This document shows positions 1-9,166 of a stretch of 64,000 bases of DNA, piece after piece. The translations under genes and the position numbers were made by a program. Under the pieces are notes generated by a model that had not been told where the DNA came from, made no database searches, and saw only the letters and a program-made list of their open reading frames with translations. Numbering within the stretch: position 1 is the stretch's first letter; every line of letters begins with the position of its first letter. The DNA comes from Pollenia angustigena (lineage: Eukaryota > Arthropoda > Insecta > Diptera > Polleniidae): the NCBI GenBank assembly GCA_930367215.1, contig OV884060.1, positions 176,959,253-177,023,252 of the forward strand. The letters run 5' to 3'.

Positions 1-332
1 TGTAGCCCAAAATAAATCAACTTTACAGATTTTTAGCGATAGAGATTTAGCTTTAGCGAATTATGGCATACGGCTCCTGTACGTTAATTTTATCGCATTT
101 TTGAAAAACTGGACCTCTCTCTCTCTATCTCATTAATTGGAATGTCTGTCGGCAAATAAGAAATTTTTTCTTAAAATTTGTTCTTAATATATGATTTTGT
201 TCTAAACGATAATAAATATAAGTAATAACAATTGTGATTTTTTTGTTGAACTCTTAATTTAAAAAAAAAGTAATTTTTTTAAAATTTAATAAAGTTTATC
301 AAAAAGTAATTACTTTGGGAATACAACATTTA
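1..332. other. AT-rich intergenic sequence
   Basis: No gene is supported. The stretch is AT-rich with a short CT run near 115-130 and leads into the family A repeat. Confidence 0.5.
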
Positions 333-769
333 AATTTCAAAAGATTTTGTTATGCACGGCCTTAAAATCACTTAATTGACAACATGCTTTTGTAAGTTGT
401 TGTTGTTTTCATTTTGTTTTTCATAACCTACTTACAACTACAATTAATGTTGGGAGAATTTCAACTAATTGTAGTGGGGAATGTAAGATGAGATAAAATC
501 ACTGTTTATTGTTGATGTTTTTTGTTTAAACTTTGATATTGTTACAAGTAGAACTGTTGCTTATAAGTCTTATACGTTTAACAGTTTTGTTTGGTTTAAT
601 ATCTTTAGTTTTTCTAAAATCTTTATGGATGAAGTTTTCTGATGATCTGGCCTAAGTAACCAGTGAAATGCGCATAGGAATAGCTTATCCCATCAACAAT
701 AAATTTCAAGTGTTTTTATCAAGAATATAAACTGGGAATTAAGCACGAATAACAAAATCTTTTGAAATT
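333..769. repeat. Family A terminal-inverted-repeat element
   Basis: The ends carry an inverted repeat, TTTCAAAAGATTTTGTTAT on the left and its complement on the right. The body (including 'GATGATCTGGCCTAAG') recurs at 47529-48410, and more diverged pieces lie at about 6194-6600 and 7160-7360. There is no coding capacity, so it is a non-autonomous repeat. The superfamily is not determined because no target duplication is clear. Confidence 0.65.
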
Positions 770-2981
770 TAATAAAGCTTTTTAACTGGACAAATTGAAT
801 TTTAGCTGGAACCTGGACAACACCCAAAAAAACTGGACAATCCAGGCCATTCCAGGCCGTCTGGCAACCCTACTGCCAAGCCAGTAGGGGTTCACTTGAC
901 CGACATAATTTTTCATGTTTAACCGGAACCTCTTTGTAATAAACTTAAATAAAAATATATTTAATATCTCATAAAACTTTTATTCTTATGAAATTTAAAA
1001 TGATACCCTTATAAGAACTGACTGAAGCTTAAGTGGCAGGTATGGTCTAAAATTGACTTTCTTACCTAGTTTTTTTTTTAACATTAATTTGCTTTCACTC
1101 TGCTGTTGACTTGATATTATTAATGCAAAACAAGTCTTATGGTGCTTTACACATACATCTATAAAAATCTTAGAAAATGTTTTGTCCACCACTGATCTAG
1201 ACTTTTAAAAAGCGAATTTACTACCAAACTTTTCGACATAAAGCATATCTTTCGAAGTAGTTATGACTTTGATTGCTAAAACTGTTGTTATTAGTATGTT
1301 TCACTTTTCTAAACCCCTCAACGGATTAAAGTTGAGAGTAATCCCATCATGTAATACTGCACAAACAAATACATGACTATAAATGTATTTATATATGAAA
1401 GATTAAATGTTTTATATTGCAACCATACACGTATTTACCATCAGCTTTATTAATATCTTTCGCTTTCAAAAAAAAAAAAAAATTAAATGCAACCATACAA
1501 GTCAGCTCTTGCGTACGAACAAAATTTCGCACTTTTTTTTGGGTAGGGTGGGAACAAAAATGATAGATGGGTTAAAAACAACAACAAAAAGACCAACAAA
1601 AGGATTTGACACATACAAAAGAGTCTGCATCGAGGCACAAAACAGGCAACAAAACAGAAGAATAAGCGGCCAAAAAAATAAATTTTTAAAAATGCAATTC
1701 GCCTTTAAATAAAATTAAAATAGCGAGAATCGTGCTCCATATAGTTCTGTTTCTTGAATTTTTTTTTTACAAATAACTCGCATTTACTGGTACAAATGAT
1801 ATAAAAAAAATAAACCAGAGGAAGGAACTATTTTTAGTATGAACTGACATTTTATTAAAAGATTTGTCAAAGGGACTTAAAAATAAAACGCGCACAAAAT
1901 ACAAGGAAATGGAAACTAATAGGAAATTTAATTTACAAATAAAAATCAAGCCAAATGGTTTTAAATTAAATACCAGTTTGTGGAAAAGTATCAGCGAAAA
2001 TAGGAAAATTTACTTAATGAATGAAATATAAAAGGAAATAAATTTCAAGAGAAATCGGATTATATGTCTGACATAAGTGAATGAATGTGAAAAATAAGTA
2101 ATGGGAATGAATTTTGTTTGATAAAAAAAATAAAATTATCGTTAATTTTATAATAAGTACTTTGCAATGTTTTTATAAAAAAAAATCATAATGCACAGTG
2201 GTACAGAAACAAAAATTTTGAGATATTAATATTAAATTCTAAAGCAATTGAAGCACAGCCGCGAATAACGTTGTAAACGCCACATTTTGCAATAAGTGTT
2301 TTTTTGCATATAACCGTTGACCTTACTCTCTTACACAGTTTAAACATCAAATCAACCAAAACTATGCACCTTAACGCCTTCAAAATGGCGTACAAAGTGT
2401 CAGTCAGTGGAAGAACATTACAAGTTACTAACAAAATGATGAAACCGAAATGGTTTTGCAGTGCGGAATAATGTTTTAAAATCCTTTTGCATTAAAGTTT
2501 TTATTATCATTATTTTTAATAATAAAAAAAAAAATGTTTAAAACAAATAATGATGCCTGTCAAAAAACGTTTTTTTGCTCTCCTGAAAAATTATTATTTT
2601 GTAACTTAAAACGTTATTCGCGGCTGTGCTTCAATTGTCTTAAACTTTTACTCAGGAATGGCAGAGATACATATATGCAAGACAAAAAGGCCACAAGTAT
2701 TGGGTTTTTCAATAAGAGCGCTACAAAAGTTCTTTTAAATAAAACAAAAACGGTTTTGGATATACATATATGAAATTCTTTATTCCTGTGAAAGTACGTT
2801 CGACGCCATTATGTATTTACATGGCCACCACGGTCACGCTTGCAGAAGTCCAGACGCTGAACCCAATTTTCAAAGGTTTTCAGGCATAAATCGGCCGATA
2901 CTGCTGCAGTTTCACGTTCGATACTCCAGATATTCCATTCGTATTCGCGGATGTTAAAAATTAATATTCGTAACATCACTA
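770..2981. other. Gene-free AT-rich stretch
   Basis: No recognisable gene. Short open frames here (for example 1407-1712 and 2534-2773) are low complexity and show no domain. A 17-bp piece, CCGTCTGGCAACCCTA, near 860 recurs near 61780, suggesting a shared degraded repeat. Confidence 0.5.
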
Positions 2982-2989
2982 GTACGTAG

Positions 2990-4484
2990 TAGTACTGGGA
3001 TACTATCGATATTTTCCACTATCGATATTTATCGATAGTTCAGATTTCACTATCGATATATCGATATTACTATCGACTAAATGTTTGTACGTGTGCAGGA
3101 TAACTTTAATTATTTTTTTTTATAAGGCTACAGCCCGTTGTTTTCATCACTTTATTGAATGTAAGAGACGTATGCATGTACGCACGTTATTTAAGATGGC
3201 AGTTTTTTAAAAAATTTTCTAAAGGAACCGAAGTAACAGGGACTATAAGATATTCCATTGCAACTTTAAAAAATTTTCTTAATTCTTAACCCAAAAAGGT
3301 AATCAATCTAGCGGAATTGTCATCTAATGGTCGTTCATTGTTTTGTCCTATGCTTGAATTGCATTTGGATTTGCAGTTTTTTTTACAACATCACAAAAAT
3401 ATTTGACATTTTAGTCCCGATATAAACATGTACAAATTGCGACTTAAAGGCCTTTAATTAGCAGTAAAAACCACTGCTAAGCAATCCATACCACTTGCAA
3501 TTCTTGTTGTTTGTATTCATTGCTGTACACTTAGGTCTCGTTTTATGCGATAGATGCGTTCCAAAAAAAATCTCATAAATTGAATTCGCATAAAACGATA
3601 CTCTAGCTTCATATAAAAACTAATGGTTCGTTCCAAAGTTCTGAGAAACCGCATAAATTCAAATTTTAATTAAAAAATCAAAACAAAATCGCATAAAAAA
3701 ATCAACAAATATAAAAACTAATCAAACAAAAAAAATTTTGGTGATCTTTAAATAAAAAAAAAATGTGTTCATCTGCAAAGCCGGAAATAACCAATTTAAA
3801 TAAAAATTTTTCTAACTTAGTTCTAATTTTTTTTTTTTAATTTTTAATCTAAATTGGCCTTTAGTGTCCTTATCATATTGTAAAAGTTTTAATATGTGGC
3901 CTTGTAGCTTAAAAGTTTATTATGGAACTTTGTAGTTTAAAAGTTATGCAAACTTCTTTACACTCGTACATGTAGTTATTACAATGTTGTACCGTAAAAG
4001 ACAGGAAAGAACGAGTTTAAACTGAAATTTTTCTAACTTCCACCTCATTTTTCATTATATTTTTACCGAAATTAGCCGTCGTTGTAAAACTAATATTATG
4101 TATTTTTCATTAGTTTAAAAGCACTCATAATTACAGACGTATCGGCTATGCATATAAAAAAACACAAAATAAAATAAACTATAACGAGTATATCGTGATG
4201 CAAACTTGGTTTAATTTAAAAACGGTAAAAAAGCTTAAAAGACATATAAAACTTTAAAAATCGCATAAATTTGAATCCGCATAAAACGAGACCTGAGTGT
4301 TATTCAGCGAGAATTAATAATAGCAAGTAAAAATTTCCGGCAAAAAACTGTGTTTGTATAGCTGCCGTTAGATGTCTTCATATCTGTATTTTAAATACTA
4401 AAAATATCGATATTTATATTTTTCCTATCGATATTTTCAGACTATCGATAATATCGAAAGTCTATCGATAGTTTCCCAGCACTA
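2990..4484. mobile_element. hAT-like MITE, copy 1, with TATCGATA clusters
   Basis: The ends TAGTACTGGGATACTATC and the complement of the right end TAGTGCTGGGAAACTATC form the inverted repeat. An 8-bp target duplication GTACGTAG lies at 2982-2989 and 4485-4492, the hAT hallmark. Five exact TATCGATA boxes sit in the left end (3004, 3020, 3030, 3051, 3059) and four in the right (4405, 4426, 4443, 4463). Without the nested 773-bp insert the element is about 720 bp, matching the second copy at 15408-16136 in the opposite orientation. No transposase frame remains. Confidence 0.85.
3528..4300. mobile_element. TA-flanked MITE nested in the hAT-like MITE
   Basis: The inverted ends CACTTAGGTCTCGTTTTATG (left) and ACACTCAGGTCTCGTTTTAT (right, complement) are flanked by TA. 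The copy at 15408-16136 lacks it and gives the empty site. The TIR core CTCGTTTTATGCG resembles pogo/Tigger-type ends, and TA is the Tc1/mariner/pogo target; the pogo assignment is inference. No open frame of note. Confidence 0.75.
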
Positions 4485-4775
4485 GTACGTAGCAAACGGC
4501 GACCGCGACCATTAACTTATTGAAATCTAAATTTGGCGATGAGTTAATTTCGGAAAATGAACCCGTAAATTCTAATTTAAGGTTGTGTGGCACCGGTTTA
4601 TGCTGGTAATTCAGCAACTGACATCTTGTAGGCCAACTTTGTTTGTGTTATTCGTGTCAAAGTGAGCCAACATTATTTTGATTAAAATAAATTTTTTTGT
4701 TTGTTTTTTAAATCAAGTTCAATCAGACTTGAAAAACACACTTTAGTAAAAAAGAGATATAACTGATTACGGTTT

Positions 4776-4820
4776 TCTCTCTCTCTCTCTCTCTCTCTCT
4801 CTATTTCTCTCTCTCTTTCT
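4776..4820. repeat. (CT)n microsatellite
   Basis: An uninterrupted run of CT followed by an imperfect CT-rich segment. Confidence 0.9.
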
Positions 4821-4857
4821 GTTCCAGCCTAATATTTCTATTTTACATAATACATAT

Positions 4858-5443
4858 GGGGTTTTCACAAGGTGTGTTATCATGTTAAATTGTCATAATG
4901 TTCTAACATTTTACAATGGTTTAAAAATATTGTTGTTGCTTTGTAAACAAAAAGTGTCTTAAATTAATAGTACATTGCTTGCTATGTTTATTGTGCTGTC
5001 GTAATTAACCAGAAGAGACCTGCGCTGAGCGGCTGAGCCGATCCGCATTAGCTTTTGTAGCCGCCGCCGTTGATGATATAGTTTTATCCGGCTAATATCC
5101 GAATTTAACCTGCGGCTAGCAATTTTTGCAACAAAACACTTGCGGCGTCAAATTATATCGGCTTAGGACTCTGATGTTTGGTAAACAAACGAAATAAATT
5201 TTATTTGTGATTTGCGTTTAAAAAATGGAAAATAGATAAGATCTAATTTAATTTAATAATTCATGGATTAGAATTAAAAAATATTTTGATGGTAGGTAAA
5301 TTTTTATTTTTTATATTTGTTTTAAATCAGCTAATTTAAATTAAAAATAGCACACTTAATTATGAGGGGTTGTTCACAACAGTCATATTTCTTCATGTGA
5401 TTATTTTAAGACTTATGACTTTACGACACCTTGTGAATCCCCC
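4858..5443. mobile_element. MITE with TTCACAAGGTGT ends, copy 1
   Basis: The left end GGGGTTTTCACAAGGTGTG pairs with the right end, whose complement starts GGGGGATTCACAAGGTGTCG. A shorter relative lies at 50881-51136. A relatively GC-rich core (about 5015-5165) differs from the flanks. The target duplication could not be fixed. Confidence 0.55.
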
Positions 5444-6193
5444 AATAATAATTTTTTGATTTGAACTTATTTCGTTCGTATTTAGTAAAATTTTCTAAAA
5501 TAATAAAGCATTTTGCTTAAACCAAGCCACACAGATATTTAGAATAAGAAATTTTTGGTTTGGACGAGCTCAGCCATATTTTCTGGTAACTTGGTAAATA
5601 ATTCTTTTCTTGTATTATGTAATTTCAACAATCCACATTAATAAAATTTGTACATGTATATATTTTGGCGATATTTCTTTGGCACTTAATCGCGAAAATA
5701 ATTCTTAACGATTTAGCACGTAACGAATTATTATTTCATTATATAATTGATCACAAATTAGTTCTCTTAGATTCGAATTTAAAATTGAAAATTTTATAAA
5801 AGTCAGTATTTAATTTACCATGCCAAATCCCACACTTAAAAACGCATTCAACGCCTTATCAAATTGTGCACAGCATACTTGAATTAGACTAGAAAACTTT
5901 ATGTAAAATTTTATGAAGATCGTTCTAAAATTTGCCATAAGACTCCTCCAGATACACACTTTAATATGCCAAAAACCGTCACGAATAGTTTAATACAATT
6001 AATTTCTATAAGACTAGAAATTGCACCACAGAATTTTTTTGACGATCTGGCAGTAATTTGCTTTATATAATTCGCATACGACTATATACTATATAGACAA
6101 TGCTCATAAATAAATTCCACATTCCAAAGGCGCTCGCTAGCGTGTATTAAATCGTAACGAATAAAGGTAAAGCTGGCAAATTGCGTTATTTTT
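5444..6193. other. Gene-free AT-rich stretch
   Basis: Nothing beyond AT-rich sequence is visible; no TIRs, long frames or RNA genes recognised. Confidence 0.45.
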
Positions 6194-7360
6194 ATTTTCT
6201 TATGAAAACAACAAAGCAATTCCAACTACAATTGAGGCTATCAGCGCAGAAGTGGTGTAACACCAGACTTCTTATTATGAGATAATGAGGAGTTAACACC
6301 ACTCTTGCACTGCAGTACTTGGTTGTAACGGCCCGTGCAAAAACTATGTTTCTAGCGCCATCTGTTTTGGATACAAACATTTGGCTTACTCGACTAATGC
6401 ACTGTAAAGAATAGTGCAAAGAACATATATTTCACCAGAACCGTAACCAAATTAAATTGTGGGTTACATCACTTCTGCGCTGATAGCCTCAATTAATGTT
6501 GGGAATATCCCACCAATTATTTTGGAGAATGTGAGAAAATATAAGCTCACTGTTTATTGTTGATTTTTTGTTTAAGCTTTGATAACAAGACTTGATAGAT
6601 TGTAATTCTCATTCACTCTGCAGTTTTATTTGCATACTATCTTTAGTAATTAATCCTCATCTTAGAAACTAAAAACACAGATTAAAGATGAGTAAATCTC
6701 TAGTCTCCATGTTAAAAACCCACCCTAAATGTTTCACAAGAATCTCTAAACTATGTGTACTAAGCCTCCGATGACTATTTCGATTTGTAAAAAGCAAAAG
6801 GTCAAAGAAAATTTATTGTTATCTTCTGGGTGGTGGGGTACAGCGAAAATATAAAAATTGATTTCAATTAATAAATTTGTGATATTAATTAAATTTGCAT
6901 CAGTAAACAAATTAAACAATTAAACATTTTTTATTACATGTACAACATTTTCAGCAGTTATGTTGTTGATATAAGTAATCGTTTGATTTGCTTGATTAAA
7001 TTTTTAATTAAAACTGAATTTATTTTTGATCAACGGTTTAATTAAAAAAAAATTAGCAAAACTTATTTCTGTGTATTAAAAAAAGTGAAAAATCGTCAAT
7101 TGACACGAACTGCTAAAACGTAAAATTGCTAAAATCAGGAAATTTTACAATATAAAGAAGAATTTGAGCTGTTGTCAAAGTTATTTTCGGGAATACAATT
7201 AAACTTTGTTTGTTGTGCTCAATTCCTAATTTGCATTCTTGATAAATACACTGAAATTTATTGTTGCAGGATAAGCTAGTTCCTATGCGCATTTCACTGG
7301 CTGATTAATCCAAATCATCAGGAAAGCTTTTCCTAAAGTCTTTGGAGAAGAAAACCGAAA
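6194..7360. repeat. Diverged family A sequences
   Basis: Segments at 6194-6230 plus 6491-6600 and, in inverted orientation, 7160-7360 match the family A repeat of 333-769 and 47529-48410 with many differences. The 6.2-7.3 kb interval is therefore probably one older, longer family A element. The rest of the interval is AT-rich without genes. Confidence 0.45.
6234..6490. mobile_element. Sola-like MITE (4-bp AATT target duplication)
   Basis: Near-perfect inverted ends GAGGCTATCAGCGCAGAAGT at both sides, flanked by AATT at 6230-6233 and 6491-6494. It sits in a family A repeat: the uninterrupted copies read CTACAATTAATGTTG across the site, which proves the boundaries. Terminal GAG/GRG plus a 4-bp AWWT duplication is the known signature of Sola transposons; the assignment is by that rule only. 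A similar-sized element with AAAT lies at 62788-63041. Confidence 0.75.
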
Positions 7361-7882
7361 AATGGATTAAAATGGATGAACATTTAATGATTCTGAAACA
7401 TATTAAAACCTAAATAAAAACATATTAAGAATTAATTTTCTTTTTATAAGAATTAAAAAGGCGAAATTTCTTCTTCTTCTGTATAAAATACAAAGTGCAT
7501 TGCTAAAAAGTTGCCATTTGTTGTTATTCAGTATGGCAATGCTGCGAGGATTAAACTACCTCTTAAAAACGAAAAACACAATTAGTACTCAATTAAATTT
7601 ATTCTCAGATTATTTAATTATAATTTGCCGCTAAGATTAAACTCGATGTTAAAAACCCACTCTTAGCCGGCAAATGTGCTCCTGACATTTTCGCGTTAGC
7701 GGCCATGTTAAGAATTGAATAAACCCACTCATTATTTCACTTGGCCTTTGTGTGCTATTTCCGCTTAGAATAATTTTAATTAGAGAAAGAGCATGTGCAT
7801 TTACTGTACTTACTTGTAGTTAAGTATTTACTACTTATTTTTTTGCACTTTTAACACAGAGAATGTAAGTTTATACTCAATA
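7361..7882. other. Left flank of the LTR retrotransposon
   Basis: AT-rich, no gene. A piece 'GTTAAAAACCCAC' shared by 6711-6723 and 7649-7661 hints at a degraded duplicate. Confidence 0.4.
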
Positions 7883-8273
7883 TGTGACGATGGAAGTCGG
7901 TGAACCTCGTTTCCATCTACACCATGGATGCATTGATTAGGTTATTTAGTATTATATTTTTTTATTATTATTATTCTATTATCGTGGAGCTGACATTTCT
8001 TTAAAATGAACTTTTGATATGTGTCATTATTATTTTTTATTATTATTTAATATGATGACTGTTTGTAAATAGTTATAAGACAAAAATTAAATTGAATTTG
8101 AATTTACTAACGGCCTTTTATGGCGACCTCTAGTGGTAGCCAGGCTACTCGAATTGGCATATGAGACCCCCTAGCGGCGCGTAGCAGTCAACACATGCCG
8201 AACAGATGGGCTAAACAGCTGATCCAAACAGATGGGCAGATGCAGCCACCATGTACTTATGACGGCCGAAAAG

Positions 8274-8310
8274 TATAAAAGCAGAGCAAAAATGAAAATC
8301 GTGATCAGTC
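8274..8310 (+). promoter_or_regulatory. LTR core promoter: TATA box and initiator
   Basis: TATAAAA at 8274-8280 is followed at insect-typical distance by an initiator TCAGTC at 8305-8310, placing the start near 8307. The identical pair in the 3' LTR is at 11630-11636 and 11661-11666. Transcription would therefore carry a long repeated R region. Confidence 0.75.
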
Positions 8311-8345
8311 GGTGCCAAGCGCAGTGGTAGGTAAGTCATATTATA

Positions 8346-8790
8346 CGGTGGTTGTCCCGCTGTATTATATTGGTAGTTTGTTTAGTAGTGTTTGTGTGGA
8401 TCAAATTGGAAATTCCGTGGTGGTCCCGCAGGTTTTCAATTTGGTGCTACGCTGACATTCAGAGCCGAGCGTAGTGGTGTGCCCGTGGTTGTCCTGCAGG
8501 TACACGACTGCGAGTTACTCGACACAACGTCTCCGTGGTTGTCCCGCAGATTCGGTTGTGTCTGGTGACTTCACTGGGCCTCTTCGTTTGTGGTGTGTGT
8601 GTAGGGCCGGTTGTAGATTCCGTGGTTGTCCCGCAGGTCTCCAATACGGTGCTACACCGACATCAAAGCCGAGCGTAGGAGTGTACCCGTGGTTGTCCCG
8701 CAGGTTTACGACTACGAGCAACCCAGCGCAACGAATCCGTGGTCGTCCCGCAGACTCGTTGTCGTTGGGCGGCTTCACTGGGCCAGAGTT
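8346..8790 (+). repeat. Repeated 17-bp motif array in the transcribed LTR leader
   Basis: A motif close to CCGTGGTTGTCCCGCAG starts at 8415, 8483, 8533, 8620, 8687 and 8737, with a degenerate seventh copy at about 8345. Spacings run 68, 50, 87, 67, 50, because a unit of about 205 bp (8412-8616 and 8617-8790) is duplicated; the motifs are better conserved than the spacers. The array is GC-richer than its surroundings and lies just downstream of the start site. An array of protein or RNA binding sites is plausible. Confidence 0.8.
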
Positions 8791-8926
8791 AGCGCACACC
8801 GTACAAACATACCACTATCGTCTGAATCAGGCATACCTGTCGTTCCGCCCTCCCGTGATCGTGTCGGCCGAGGTAACGTGTGAAACCATAATCGCCGTTG
8901 TAGTAGAGCTGTAATTTTATCCTGTA

Positions 8927-8932
8927 AATAAA
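8927..8932 (+). terminator. LTR polyadenylation signal
   Basis: AATAAA in the U5-proximal part of the LTR, followed by a GT-rich stretch (GTGTGTTTTG, then TGGTGTGGTG). The 3' LTR copy at 12283-12288 would serve the genomic transcript. Confidence 0.6.
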
Positions 8933-9072
8933 GTCGTGTGTTTTGAAAAATTAAAAAGGACTGGTGTGGTGTTTTTCTTTCTTTACGAGGTCTCGAATAA
9001 ATAATAAATTTATTGTGAGTGAACCCTGGTAATCCGGCGAGTGATACCCCAGCCAAGAAGGTTCGTTACAGT

Positions 9073-9090
9073 TGGCGCCCGAGCAGGGAC
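9073..9090 (+). other. Primer binding site (lysine tRNA type)
   Basis: TGGCGCCCGAGCAGGGAC lies two bases after the 5' LTR. It matches the complement of the 3' end of tRNA-Lys(UUU) with one difference in the T-loop region, the primer used by several insect gypsy-like elements. Confidence 0.85.
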
Positions 9091-9166
9091 CTCTTTAAAG
9101 AAACACTATCGGTCAAATTCGGTAACCGCGTGAGTCGCAAAACGGAAAAAACGAAAAGTAAAAAAA

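Larger units (their letters stand above)
7883..9070 (+). repeat. 5' LTR
   Basis: Begins TGTGACGATGG and ends GTTCGTTACA. By its signals U3 runs to about 8306, R from the initiator to beyond the AATAAA at 8927-8932, and U5 to the end. Open frames inside it are present identically in both LTRs and show no domain. Confidence 0.95.

Noticed and set aside
6192..6419. 75-codon minus-strand frame
   Set aside because: It spans the left edge of the Sola-like MITE, so it is made of two unrelated sequences.
8459..9056. Several 60-146-codon frames in both LTRs
   Set aside because: They lie in regulatory and leader sequence, are identical in both LTRs, overlap on both strands and show no domain; they reflect local GC richness.
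9073..9090. Retrovirus because of the lysine-tRNA primer site
   Set aside because: Insect gypsy-like elements use the same primer; no envelope frame is present and the LTR length and proteins fit an Osvaldo-like retrotransposon.
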